From: Gracilaria domingensis
Taxonomy: Eukaryota; Rhodophyta; Florideophyceae; Gracilariales; Gracilariaceae
NCBI GenBank assembly: GCA_022539475.1
Contig: VCMS01000097.1
Location: 62,001 to 126,000, forward strand
Length of the DNA stretch: 64,000 bases
Direction of reading: 5' to 3'
The position numbers and the translations under genes were made by a program. Each line of letters begins with the position of its first letter. Positions within the stretch are counted from its first letter, which is position 1. Below, piece after piece: positions 1-12,210 of the stretch. The notes under the pieces were generated by a model. The model was not told the origin of the DNA. It did no database searches and was given only the letters and a program-made list of their open reading frames with translations.

Positions 1-24
1 TCGTGAGACTGACGTAGAACAGCC

Positions 25-763
25 ATGTCTCTAAATCACTCTTCCTCTTCCGCTCTTATGTTATCAAATAATGAAACCCAGAATGGAAAAGCAGCCCTTG
101 TCTCTTACTCATCTTCTTCATCGGAAACCAAATCCAGTTCACAATGCAGTTTGCAGAGTGCATCGTTCGGGGAAAGCGGAGCTGTTCTCGTTCCTAGGCA
201 AATTATGCCGTCTGACGTGCAGACGTTTTCAATTAACATAAGGAGAGCTACAGATCTGGATTCGTTCACACGTCTTAGCAGACACACTACTGAAAATGTG
301 TCAGGAGTTTGCAGAGCTGTTTTCAGAGCACACACACTGCTGCTAGTGAACCAATGCGCACAAAGGTAAACAAGGGTTCATCCAGAGAAGCCATTAGGAA
401 GAGAAGGTATAGAAGGGATCCAGAAACCGTGAAATGGAAAACAAGAAACGGAGAGAACGTTACAAAAAAAAACAACTCCAATGTACCTCGAGCCTGGTAC
501 AGAAATTCGACCCTGCTCCCAGTCCACAAGCGAGTGGAGGTTTTATTCCTTACGAACGAAACATCTGCATTCCGAGTCGCGTGAGCCGTACGTATTGCGA
601 GGGAGAGTTGCAAATTGTGCAGATTCTCAAACGGTATGAGATTGAGACATGGCATTATAAGTGGAATCCCAACATACAAGGGGAAGATTGCGAGGGAAAG
701 ATGTACGCTTTGGAAAACATATTGGGAGAACAGTCCGTTGTGAATGTTCAGGAAGAGGGGTGA
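25..763 (+). pseudogene. Fragments of a basic-region (bZIP-like) protein, probably transposon-derived
   Basis: Three overlapping frames are each open for about 90-115 codons: 25-369, Ser-rich; 309-584; and 434-763. Between about 385 and 490 the translation is very basic, with RKRRYRRDPE in one frame continuing as KKRRERYKKK in the next. This suggests a single basic helix broken by a frameshift. The pattern resembles the basic segment of the protein at 26355-27185 (RRYRTKNRERD followed by RRRYHEKKLESS). I infer a decayed relative of that transposon-associated protein, but the similarity is short and basic regions converge easily. I see no catalytic domain. The sequence runs into a poly-T tract and an assembly gap, so its 3' end is unknown. 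Confidence 0.25.
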
Positions 764-809
764 GGATACCAGTGTTTGTCAAACTGTTGAGTCGTGCGCT
801 GTTTGGGAG

Positions 810-861
810 TTTTTTTTTTTTTTTTTTTTTTGTTTTTTTTTTTTTTTTTTCTTTTTTTTTT

Positions 862-903
<42 letters not shown>
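810..903 (+). repeat. Poly-T tract
   Basis: About 94 bases that are almost all T, with single G, C and A interruptions, directly left of the run of Ns. It could be the A-tail of a reverse-transcribed insertion on the minus strand or simple slippage. The adjoining gap means its length in the genome is unknown. Confidence 0.8.
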
Positions 904-904
<1 letters not shown>

Positions 905-909
905 TGTCG

Positions 910-1045
910 NNNNNNNNNNNNNNNNNNNNNNNNNNNNNNNNNNNNNNNNNNNNNNNNNNNNNNNNNNNNNNNNNNNNNNNNNNNNNNNNNNNNNNNNNNN
1001 NNNNNNNNNNNNNNNNNNNNNNNNNNNNNNNNNNNNNNNNNNNNN
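910..1045. other. Assembly gap (136 Ns)
   Basis: Unsequenced bases. The gap starts next to a homopolymer tract, which is the probable cause of the assembly break. Reading frames that cross it are artefacts. Confidence 0.99.
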
Positions 1046-4000
1046 CAGCACAAATCTGTCCAAATCAGTTCAAATCGTTTACGTTTTTGGAGCTCCAAGG
1101 CCTCTGAAAATGGTTCGTGATGTGGTAGCTATATGAATTTCAGAGTCGACAATTAAGAGGTGCCTAGAAAGGACAAAGATAGCCATTGAGGAATGCATAT
1201 TGGTAAGAACATAATCCTGTCCTTCTTGGGAGCGGAAACTGTCAAACTAGGACATTATCAAGAGTACTAACCTGCTCTCTTGATGTCTCTGTTGATGTCA
1301 TAGTAATGTACCATAGTTGGACTCAGATTTGTCCGAAGAGGTCACCATGTACGCAACAAATTTTTGTCAAAATGTCTACGAAGACAAGTGAGGTATAGAA
1401 AACTTTTGTCGTATTGGAAGGATGCGAAATGCATCTGAGCTCAGACCAAGACCTAGATACATTCCGTACTAGGACTTGTGTTGGTCCAATCAATACTTAT
1501 AGATGGTAGGAAAGCTGCGCGAGAGAATTGTAGAATGAAGTCATCGTGTCGGCAGGGCAACTACGGCTCCTTGTCGACATTATATGATTGATGATAAAAG
1601 TTAGTCATAAAGAAGTAGAGAAGAAATGAGTGAGATAGTTTACCTCAGATTTGTTGGGGTCAGTCATCGGTGAATATAATGGTGCGAACTACTTACGTTG
1701 CGTTGAATGGTCTATCTGACATGTGCGTGCGGGAGCCCGCACGAGAACGTCCGGTGAGCCATGGCGAGCATAATGAAGATGGTCTTTGTTGATTGTCTTG
1801 GTTGCTGGATGTGATTGAAGTGGATCGACGCGTGTCTTTGAGCTTCTTGCGCAGACGCTTCTGAGGTTTGGATTCATCCTGGTCGCGATTCGATGGCTTC
1901 ACTTCAGTCTGTTTGCGGTCGAAGTGGACCTTTATTGAGTACGATTCCGCAGTCCGAGAATCCTGCGTTCGCACAACCGCAGGGGTATACATTTTTTTCA
2001 CAGTCTTGGCCGAATGAACGCATGTTTCATTAGGTCATGTTTGGAATTAATTCTTGAGATTCATAGCTTCTCTGAATGACTGAATGCGCATACGTTTGCG
2101 TGAGACAATACTCTTCACCATGTTCTTGCACTGACGGCTTGGACATGAAGAACGTCATAGCTGACATGCACCATCTAGTAGGAAATGTGCTTGCATCACG
2201 GCAGGAATCAGGCATTCCCGAAAGTTGACCAGCAGACCCGGACGGATACCATTTTGGCGTCATGCCTCTGCGTTCCAGGCTCGATAGCGCTTAACGGGCG
2301 TTAGTCCTTCGTCTGGCTTTCCTTCACGTTTTGTCTTCTTGCATTGCTATTCAAAAATCGGTACTATCAATAGTTTTGGGCAGCTCCAAGAAACTGGAAG
2401 GCTTCACAACCTTTTGCTTTAGTTGCAAATGCTGAGAGGGTACTCATTTTCACAGAACGGAAATTAGGAGCACGAGTCATACACTCTATGGTAAAGAAAC
2501 TGACGTGTCATATTTTGACGCATTGCATCTGGAGTAGATTGGGATTGATCATGGCCCTTGTTTGTCGAGTCTTGTTTATCCCTGTCTCGGGTTAGTCTAT
2601 CCAGTCTGGAAATATCGCTCACGAACGACGATTAAACTAGCCTTGCAGAGATTAGGTCCTGTGGTCTGCCGTTCTGAAGCCTTTATTCATTTTTCGACGA
2701 TTCATAGCTGTTGGAACTGGGATGTCATTGGGAGGAATGTGATTGGGAGGAGAAGAAACATGGCATGGTCGCTGCTTGAGCGCAGTTGGAACGGTCACAT
2801 GAGACGCTGGGGATTGGCGGGAAGTATGTCATATAACTTCGGATAAAGGATAGGGATGATTCAGTATCCATAAAAGTTAGTTTGGAAAGGTTAGGGAATG
2901 TCTGCAGAAGACAGTAAGTGAAACGTTACTGGATGTTATGAGGAAAGTTATAGACTGCAGAAAGATGTGAGTCTGCTGCACGTTGAAACCGGGTTCAGTA
3001 GGAGGCGGTAGCTGAATGGTGAGCCAAAAGAGGAAATGGATGAGAGGTGGAAGGAATTGTACAGGGTATACATTTCGTCGGAGAAGCGGAACGAGCGGCT
3101 TATGTATGATCTGGCACGGGAGGGATGGGCGGGAAGCCGTGGTACTCTTCATGGCGCGTTTTACTGTTCATCGAGGTGAGGTGAAGCGAAACTTCAGTGA
3201 TGAAGCGGGAGTAGTTGCGGTTGATCTGTTTCAAAATATTGCGGAATGATCTAAGAAATAATGACCATATTTCAATGATCATGCGAAAAGTTTCTCACCT
3301 CAGATTACATGAGGAGGCATCGGCCGCATATTTGCATTCTCAAAGGAAGGGCAAGCTTATTACTCGCAAACAATTAAAGCGAGGGACTTTGTCGTTTTGA
3401 ATGGAAGGAGAGAGAAATTATGACGGTAAGAAAGAGAGGGGAGATTACCACGCCTATGGAAAGAGCAGATATGGGGAAAGTGATGAGCAAAGCAGTGTAG
3501 AAGTACATACTCCATCCAAATTCTCAAACCAAAGAAGATGATTTCGATGGCAGACAACATCCTCATGTAACCACGAAACCATCAGGGTTCTTTGCGGCAT
3601 AAATGTGCTCTTGAAACACATTGCCTGCTTCAGATTCAGTCCAATCGGAGAAGTAGACGAAGCATCCAATTTTGCATCGACCAAAATATGCAGAGTCCCA
3701 GAGAACGTAGAAGTCGTGTCAATAGAGGGTCATAACGTTGTAAGCAGAGATTGAGAAGTGAGACATGATTTGTCAGTATGAGGCAATTATTAGATAGGGC
3801 AAAGATCAATAGTTCGGTTCTAGTTCACTGTGCATTGAATGTTTAGTTCGGAGCCTTCTTTTCTTCCAATCATTCGTCATGAAGCTCCTCAGTACTCCGG
3901 GAACATTGAAATGATGAAGACCGTAAGATGAATGAGTTTATAGCGGTTAAGCGTTTTCGCTGTATATGGCAGAAGTAGATCCGAATTTCTAAAACGCTAT

Positions 4001-7000
4001 CGAGCGCTTCTGTCCGTTGAACTCTTTCAACTCATTTTCTCTTATTGTTCTCTTATTTCTGTGCATACAAGAGAATATTCTCTTTAATGAGTTTGCGGTC
4101 CGTATGTGCGCAAGGCATGCAGCGTGGTTCCGCGCGTTGAAAGGAAGACAGAAAAGTGTCCACCTGTCAGGTCGCCTATGATGGAGCCAAGAAGCGCAAC
4201 TTTGTGGTTTTCTGAAACATAAAGTAAGCGTTCTAAAGGCATTTCTAAGATGTCTGATACTTTTAGGCGAAGTTCAAGAGGGTTATAAGGGAGAATTGAA
4301 TGCGGTTTCTCTCAAAGAGATGTAGAAGGAAGTGCAGAAGGTTTGGATCGACGAGACGAACTACTATAATGGGAAGGTGTTCTCAAGGTCTTCTTTCAAG
4401 AACGTGGCAAATATGTTGATACCAACGATCACCGAAACACTGATTTTCTATCAGATATCAACCGATGTGTTTTGAATGCTTTCGAAACAAGCGCGGGGAG
4501 CGTCTCAATCGGGCCTGTGACATGCACCGTGCTCAACTCAATCCGACGAGAGAGCCAAACCTAATCGTTGATTTACTCGCAGTTAACCGGGATCGCAATG
4601 ATACTTATATCTTTTTTGAACCTTTCTGCATGAATTGTTGGAAAGATCTTCGTGAGCTAGAACAGGTATTTCCAATTGTGTGTTATGACATAGCAGATAC
4701 GTTTGGAATGAAGGATATGTTGTGTCTTCATGCAGACTTGGTGCGGCTCCAAGGTACTCAGGATTGTTGGCTACAGGTTTGATGTATCTGGCGTTTTGCA
4801 AGAAAAAGAAAGACCTTTTGTGAGGGAATGCGAAGCGCGTGCGTCGTTCCTGCGTTTCATCTAGACTTCTTCGAAAGGTTATCTCGGAGAGAGAGTTATG
4901 CGTCGAGGAATATAATCAGGACTTCGAGTTGTCCTAGCGATTCGTAGATTGTACGAGGTCCTCTCTGATATGAAACGTCTGGCAAGAAAGTTGCAGCAAA
5001 CAAGAAAGAGATGATTTTGAAGCGGAAGAGCGGTTTCGAAACGTTCATCTCTTTTGAGAAGATAACTCTTGACTATCGTTTTCTCGTTCCAAGTTACGAG
5101 TCATGCATTTGGTGTTGCTCGGCGTTTGGTCAAGAACATGTTAAACTCGGCAATCGGGTCTCATCCCAGCACGAAGTTAACGTGTTTGTCGAGTATTTGC
5201 ATTGTGAGGCGTGAACCCTGAAAATCATAATAAGTATGGAAGAAGCTGAAGAGGAATACCAGGCAGTTGGGGGAGATCAACTATGTCGGTTGGAGCATGT
5301 CACGAAGTACAGAAGAGAAGAATTCAAAAGACAGGCACAGTTATATCTGTACGCTTTCTGGCATACTATAAGGTGATAGAAGAAAATTCTAGCGATTTTG
5401 GGAGACTCACGGGTAGAGGTCGAAGTATATGCTTCAGTTACAATGCAGTACTCAACAGAGAAAAGACTCTTGTCGTGGTTGAAGAATTGTTTGGCAGATT
5501 CATTGATTGTTTGAAGAAAACCATCTGAGTACTATGCTTCACGCTTCGAACATGCCATTTTGCATCTCCCGAACTTTAGAGGATTGCGGTCCTTGCCTGT
5601 TTTCATCTTATTTCTCGTGAGCGCCTTCTGGAGAAGTAGTTATCGTATCGCGATCTAAGTCAAACGGTTGACGCATATATTTACAAGTAACTATAAGCTT
5701 TTTGGGCGATAAGCTTATGTGTGTGGGGTTGCATCAAAAACATGCGTCATGCGAGGAAGAAACCCGGACCTGAATGAATCTGAGCAACACCAGTGATTCT
5801 GCGTCATGGGAAATAGTGGGCATCGGAAAGATCAAAGATGTCTTGTTAGCATTGCATGGGTTGGGCTCAATTGATGCGCAAAGAGCGAGTAAGAGCGGCA
5901 TATGTCGCTGTTGCGTCAGACGAAGTTTGTTTACAAATGATTTAGATATTAGAGGCAGGAGTATTAGCGCACTTGCAATTCGGACATGGGAAGAAAACAT
6001 TCAGTAGAGACGTGACCAATAAAGACGAAGATTGCAATTAAGATATGATTGCGAGACAAAAATATTGCGTCGGCTGATTTCAAGGATGATAATGATGAAT
6101 GAGTATCCTGGAGATCAATAAGACGAACGGAAGGGATAGTGAACAACAGAAAGATTTGTACTAAGGTGATTTGAAAGAATCATTGAGTGGTATGGGATCT
6201 CCAATGTGTGGTATGGAAGGTCGAACTTGCAGAGATAAATGGCATTATAATAGACATACGATGAGAAAGATTTGGGCTCTCTCCTATACACGAAGGGGAG
6301 ATGAGGAACAGCAATCGAAATCCCTAAGTTGCAATAAAGGTTCTTTGGGGAGATCCAATTTCCAACGGCGTTATTACTTAGACGCGTTGCGAGAGTCTCA
6401 GTTCACAGAGAGAATAGCATCTGAAAGGTGTTAAAAGTCTTTAGATGATTCATAATTGTCTGTAAGCCATAACATAGTTAGGAACGCAGCGTGGGTTTTA
6501 AAGAACAAAGTGTCAACGGTTTGATTGGGCAAGCTCGATCAATTCTCAAAATTGATTTGTGACTCAGTGCGTGCGTGTTCAACGTTCCAACATGCCGAAT
6601 ACCAGATATAACGGAATCGAATATCAAGGAATGTTTCGAACATACAAAGTAATGTTTCCGACAGATAGATTTTGCGTTATTCGTTGTCGCAACACGTGTG
6701 ACATGAAGATCCACAACATTCTCATGTTATTAAAGACGCTATTCATAAGAGAGAAACGAATGAATAGAGATAGGTTCAGCGAAAAAGCTCCAATTGCTAC
6801 TCGAATTTCTTTCCGCTGTGTGCGTCCTGCAAGTTTCCTTTGACATCAAAGGCCTTCTTAGATTCTTGTTGTCCTAAATGCAGATGAAGAAGCTGGGTTG
6901 TAATGAAAGGCCGTTTTAGGAGAGCTGAATTAAGTTCAGATACTCGGCAGAAAAGAGAGCTCTCTGTAATTGCGATTTGGTGTAAGGTCCGTCATGAGAG

Positions 7001-8230
7001 AAAATGAGCAGCGAGAACAAGCGAGGCTGCGTGTGTCACAGGAAGTTCTTCTCTTGCCTCTCAGAATGATTGTTTGATAACACTTCTGATTCGCTTAGCG
7101 AACTTGAGAACGTTTGAAATTAGAACGGTCAAGTTAAAAATTGTGATTGGTGGCAGAAGTGTGAAAAGGTTACGCGTTTCGAGAATCTATTTGGTGGGAT
7201 CCGGTTACGGCGAAACGATGATGACGCATTGATTTTACCCAAGTTTGCTGTGGATTGCCGTAGTGCTTATTCATCCGTACAGCGAAACCTTCTCCCTACT
7301 TGCGCTCGTTCTTTAAGCGAGTGCGATATCTGCACTTTAGCAAAAAAGCCATGCTACATTCACTTGGTTGTAGATGATGGTAAGAAGATTGCTCGCGTAG
7401 ATGGCGGTTATTATCGGCTGAGATCCAACCAATTTTGCCTCATCTGTGATAAAACATATTTCACGTTATTTGCGGCACTCCTCCAACTATCGTCTGTAGA
7501 AAGCGAGGTACGTCAGCGATAGTCCGTTAGAGAGTGTGTCGTTGCTCCGTATGCAAGATCTTCAGCAGAAGGAGTGATTGTAATCTAAATTTAAAGGAGT
7601 TGCGCAACGGAAAGAAAATAATGTGGCAAGCGACTAACACGATCAGTTACCCTTGCACGTTCATAAACGATTTGGTGCAGTGGATGTGGATGAGGTTGGC
7701 TACATAAAACTTGTGAACCTCCGACAAAAGACTTTTTCGGAGAGTGCATTCACGTTTTGCCTTCCTGGAGGCCGATATATTCTTGCTGAGGCGCCTTTTG
7801 TGCATCGTGCTTGTTGGATTACTTCCAGGTATGCCTCAACTTTGCAAGACAAAAGTTTGCATATAGAAAACGATATTCGGAATTTGAAAGGTTCGAAGGT
7901 ATCGGTAGCAAGCATAAAGAAGAGATTAATTTGAACGCAAGGAGCGATATCTATAGAACGAAGAGGTGGCAAGCTAGCGGTGTTTCAATAGCAGTGCCAC
8001 GATCTCTGGCGCAAAGGAGCGGGCCACTGTTATATCAAACCAGCAGGGGATAAAAGAAGCTCGCAGGCTATTCTCATGAGAACGTCGGGGTGTGTACAAG
8101 TTCATACCGTTACAGAACGTGTATGAGTTCGTCGTTGTTTTCACCATTTGATGCTTCAAATGAAGTTCGTCATGAGGAGGGAGTTAGGTTCCTCGAGCTG
8201 CATTCTAATAAACACGGGGATCGTGAAGTT
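1046..8230. other. Long stretch without a recognisable gene
   Basis: No frame exceeds about 105 codons and no domain is recognised. The best open segments are 4465-4782 (+), with spaced Cys pairs; 7229-7522 (+), with CDIC and CLIC motifs; and 7653-7832 (+). Each ends at or contains a sequence resembling a 5' splice site (CAG/GTATTT, GAG/GTACGT, CCAG/GTATGC). They could be exons of a spliced gene or remains of a decayed transposon. I found no tRNA, rRNA or tandem repeat here. Confidence 0.4.
7229..7832 (+). CDS. Possible two-exon fragment with CxxC motifs, unrecognised
   Basis: The first open segment (7229-7516) carries two Cys pairs about 50 residues apart, ECDICTLAKKPC and FCLICDKTYF, compatible with a small zinc-binding fold. 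It runs directly into GTACGT, a good 5' splice-site match. The second segment (about 7650-7829) ends at CCAG/GTATGC. No start codon, no acceptor and no homology anchor was found, so gene structure is speculative. The spacing of the CLIC motif recalls the CLICEE motif near the start of the protein at 26355. Alternative: chance open frames in decayed transposon DNA. Confidence 0.2.
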
Positions 8231-8289
8231 ATTATGGTGAATGAAAGTTGTACAGCTGAGAAAAGGAATGAATAAGATGGTTTGCGCAG

Positions 8290-11200
8290 CAATTATGCTC
8301 AAGTTGAATCGTTGTCCTCATCCGTTGCGTACTCTGCCTCTCTAGCTCCGTCCTGGTCGCCACAAGTTCGTCACGTTCCGGCAGCCAAGTCATCGCGATC
8401 TGCAGTGATCGCGTCCACCTTGGATTCAGCCTCCTCAGTAAGCTCCTCGAGCCGTTGGGACAAAGATTTCTTCTCCTCCTGAAGAGTTTCAAACGTCCTC
8501 CTCACAGTCTGAAAGCTTCTTTGAAACACTTGTAAGTTCATCAGCCACCGATTTTATCTCACTCTGCGTGCTCGAAAACGACTCACTCATTTGAGTGACC
8601 TTTTGAACATGACGAACCTCTGTACTACCAGCCTCAGACTCCAGTTCCACAAGCCTCTGCTTAAAAGCATTCAGCTCATGCGCTAGACCGTTTTTTACGC
8701 CCTGAACATTACGTACTTCGTCTGCATTCCGAGTCGATTCAGATACTCTTTCTGATTCAAGGCTCAATAAGCTTTCCCTTCTCAATGATAACACCCTGCA
8801 TAGAAATCCGGGTTTGTTCTCCATCTTGGACTGCTGATTCAGACGAACGCCACTCTGCATGCAGCTTCGCAACTTGACCAATAGATTTTTCCAGAGACTT
8901 CCGAAGTTCAGTGCCCTTCTCATTTGCAGTGAATAGTTCGCTTTCCAGACGCTTCGTATTTGACTGGGATTCTTGCCTCTGGAACTCAAGAGAGGATATC
9001 AGGTCAGTAAGTCCGCACTGCCTCATCCATCATCATCGCAGCGGCCAGAGGCCTCGCCAGCTTCTTTTCGTTGCTTCTCAATCTAAGCCGCCAGTTGTGA
9101 CTTCTCTCCTTCCAACGTAGAAATTTGGGAGTGCGTTGTCGAAATCTCAGTGTTCAAAGCCCCGACGTTCTGCCCAGACTCTCCACCCCGCTTCACGAGA
9201 GTCTCCTTCTCACTCTAAGTCTTACAAAGTCTCTGCTCGACACATGCCAGTTTCTATGCACTCTCCCTGAGCTGGAATGTGAGTGTGGCCATCTTCTGAT
9301 CTGCGTCAATGCTTTTCGAGTGCATATCAGACGACTTCTTTTCACTTTGCGACATCTCGGTCTCCATTTATCCGATGGTTGCCTCATGCTCTTGTACAAG
9401 CACCTGTAGTGTTCGCGGGGTTTGGGCTTCAATTCTAAGGTTCTTGAGCTCGGTCTCTTGTTCCGCAACGGTAGCATTTCGATCTTCAAGGTCACGAGAT
9501 AATTCGGTCGATCGTCCATCAACTTTCTGCATTGTTCATGGCGTCGTCAGCATCCTTCCCGGACGCCTTCAAGTCCTCTTCTAGTTTCTGAAGATGGATT
9601 TCCAATTCATGGCGCTCTTCTTCAACTGTTCGCAGGTTCTCCTCAGCTTCCTGGTATTCCTCCCGGAGACTTGAAACCTCTTCTCTAAGCTTTCCTTTCT
9701 CTGTCACAAGCCCTTCGATGCTCTTCTGCTTGTTCTCTATATCGGACTGGATCTTGTTCACTAATCCCTTGGATTCCTTGAGCTCTCGGCCCGATGCAGC
9801 GAGCTTCTGAGCCAAGGCCTCAACCTCGACCTTGAAGTCCTCCGTCGCACTTTCAGCCAAGCGAGCCCTACGTTCAGCTTCCCTCGTGACGCTTGCTGTT
9901 CAATCTGCCTACCCCTCATCTCCATGATTTCTTTTGTGAGTTCGTCTTCTGCGTGCTTCGTAGCAAGTTTCAAGTCAGCAATCTTTGAATTCGAACGTTC
10001 AAGACACCATTGAGCATCCTCAACGTCTTGCTGACTTGCCTCCACCTTGGTGGTCAAGCTCTTTACCTCCCTCGTCTTCGCCGCCAACGAATTCTGTGCT
10101 TGTTCAAGCTGGATAGTGAGCTCACGTCTTTCTTTGCTCCATGAACATTTGGAATCAGCATATTCGGACCTTGCTTGTTCAACTTTCTTCTCTAGCTGAG
10201 AGACTTCGTCGACTTTAGCAGATTCCAGGCGCTCCTTCTCAGATTCATAGGCGCTCCGGTCGCGATTGAGCTGCTTCGAGAGCTTCTCCAGCTCGCGCTT
10301 CATGTCCATGACTTTATCATCGGAAGTCTGCGACAGCTGCTGAGAAATATGCTTTCCTTTCTCCTCAGCTTCGAAGGCGGCCTTCTTTGCTTCTTCCAAC
10401 TGATGTTCCAAAGCCGTGACACGGCTCGTGGCCTCATCAACACGCTGTTGGGCGGTTTCGGAGGATTTCTCAGCGGCCTTGACTTCCTCTGTGCGAAGGC
10501 AGAGCTGGCGCTCAAGTTCGGAAACTCTAGCAGCGGCGTCACTACCTTCTCCCTTCGCGCTCTGCAAGCCTTTCTCCAGCACCAGCACTTCTCGTTGAAC
10601 GCGCGCATTTTGTTGTTGAAGCTTGTGCAGCTGTTCGTTAGCGTTGTTGAGCTCACCGAGTCTCTCCGACGCAACGGTTCCACACGTTCAAGTTGGGATG
10701 TCTTGTTGGAGAGCTTTAGTTGCTCCTGCCTGAGGGCGTCTTGCAAGTTTGGCACGTTCTTGGCGGCCTTCTTGGCGGCCTTCTGAAAGCCGACACAGTC
10801 ATTCAAGGCGTCTTTCAGCTTGGCGTCAATGGTGTGCAGCTGAGACTTGAGTTCAGTAATCTCGCGACTCTTGCGCAACATGGCGCTTTCAGCGGCCTTC
10901 TCTCGCTGCATGAGCTCCTTTACACTCTTCTGATCGCCATTTTTGAGCTCCTTATTGAGCTTGGCAATCTGGGAGGTCTTCGCGGACAGTTCGGATTTGA
11001 TATCAGCGAGCGAGTTCTGCAGGGAGCGCACGGCATTGGCTGACACATCGGCGCGCTGCTCCTCCTTCTCCAACGCGGCTTTCGCATCCTCCAGCTGCTC
11101 CTTGAGCTTGTCGGAGAGCTCGCGCAGGCGGTCGGGCTCCTCCGCAGCGGTACTCAGCGAGCGGACCTGCTCCTTGAGCGCCTCGCGCTCCGTGGCCATC

Positions 11201-11502
11201 TGCTGAAAGGCTCGCTTGAAAGAATTCGACACGTCGGTGGACATGGAACCGCCGTCCTGCCACGGGGACGGGTGCGAAACGGGGCTGTAAGTGTCGTGCA
11301 AGGCGGACAAGGCCGAGAGTGAGCGACCGCGCTGCTTTTCGGGCGACTCATCGGGCTCGTTCGTGGCGTTCGACAGGGTGGAAGACGTGGAGAGCTGCTC
11401 GTTCGACGGCAGCTTCCTGGGGGTGAGCTTCTTGGTGGACCCGGCGCGCTCGTGGCCGTGGCGCCGGAACGAGCGCAGCAAGCCAGAGGTGCCCGTGGAC
11501 AT
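8290..11502 (-). pseudogene. Long coiled-coil protein gene with a clean 5' part and broken 3' part
   Basis: The start is ATG at 11502, chosen because the preceding in-frame codons are low-complexity promoter-like sequence. The first ~100 residues are Ser/Thr/Pro/Arg-rich. From about residue 95 on, the protein is a continuous heptad-type coiled coil rich in E, K, Q, A and L, like myosin-tail, golgin or nuclear-pore rod proteins; no motor or other head domain is visible. The frame is clean to about 10690, then shifts near 10690, 9870, 9530, 9020, 8770 and 8490. Each following segment is again unmistakable coiled coil. Between 9370 and 9023 one frame contains five stops: TAA 9368, TAG 9254, TAG 9215, TAG 9083 and TGA 9023. 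These fit CAA, CAG and CGA codons altered by C to T. I infer a pseudogene or a severely damaged allele. Its cellular role is unknown. Confidence 0.75.
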
Positions 11503-11539
11503 GCGGTGCCTCACTCGCACACTCACAAACACACACACA

Positions 11540-11830
11540 CTCGGGAGGACGGGGGAGGGTGGGCGGGCGGAGCGCGAGCGATGCAGCCGGGCGGCGGCTC
11601 GCCTTTACCAGCGCGGCGCCCGCGTCACGTGCGGATCAAAAGCGCTGACGACGCAGCCAAGGGCGCGCACGCGTGCCGCGCTGTAAGCGAGGCGCTGCGC
11701 GCGGCGACCGCTCAGTGCGCCGCGCGCGCCGGCGCGCTCCCACGCGCGTAACGGGCCGCGCGCGCGCCGCGCTGAACGGCGCGCGCAGCCGTTCATCCGC
11801 CCGACGCCGGTGGGTTCCACCCTCTCTGCT
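11540..11830 (-). promoter_or_regulatory. GC-rich, CpG-dense upstream region
   Basis: This stretch is extremely rich in CG dinucleotides, with long runs of GCGCGC, and lies directly upstream of the coiled-coil gene's ATG at 11502. A preceding ACAC repeat lies at about 11518-11540. It contrasts with the CpG-normal sequence on either side and looks like a CpG-island-type promoter. No TATA box is evident. The frames open through it are artefacts of the composition. Confidence 0.5.
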
Positions 11831-11873
11831 GGCTGCCGCCTGCCGCCGTGCGCGCTAGAGTTAGAGTTAACTC

Positions 11874-11884
11874 TACCCCTGGTA
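11874..11884. promoter_or_regulatory. Dyad TACCCCTGGTA, copy 1
   Basis: An 11-base near-palindrome located 372 bp upstream of the coiled-coil gene's ATG. Exact copies occur at 12595 and 30184, each 385-386 bp upstream of a minus-strand ATG. It may be a protein-binding site, but the function is inferred from position only. Confidence 0.4.
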
Positions 11885-11922
11885 TCCCCGACGCATCTCT
11901 CGCACCGTTTGGTTTGTTAAAG

Positions 11923-12210
11923 TTACGTTGATTGGAAAAGAAGGTGCCACCGCGTGCCGTGGCTCCAAGCCTTTTGCCTCGTCAGCAACCTTGCGTATCC
12001 ATTTTGCCTCGCGTGATACATATCTCCAGCAGATGCCCAACCCCCTAGGATGATTCTCTGTTCAGTTTCTCCACAGAATCTCATCCGCACCCCAGCTCTG
12101 GAGCTGACCCACCACGCCAGACAAAACACGACATGATACGACGAATGATAACTAACAGTAAAGCGTTTTACATGTGATATTCTTCCAGTGAAAAATTCTA
12201 ACTTCTTCAT
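11923..12210 (-). CDS. Small unrecognised protein (95 residues)
   Basis: This frame is open from ATG 12210 (MKKLEFFTGRISH) to a stop at 11923. It has one moderately hydrophobic segment near residues 22-35 and an Arg-rich remainder. No family is recognised. The only independent support is that a TACCCCTGGTA dyad lies 385 bp upstream, the same spacing as for the MED12-like and coiled-coil genes. It could easily be a chance frame. Confidence 0.2.
   Translation of the reverse strand: MKKLEFFTGRISHVKRFTVSYHSSYHVVFCLAWWVSSRAGVRMRFCGETEQRIILGGWASAGDMYHARQNGYARLLTRQKAWSHGTRWHLLFQST

Noticed and set aside
748-1136. Long frames of Phe or Lys around 748-1136
   Set aside because: They are poly-T and gap artefacts.
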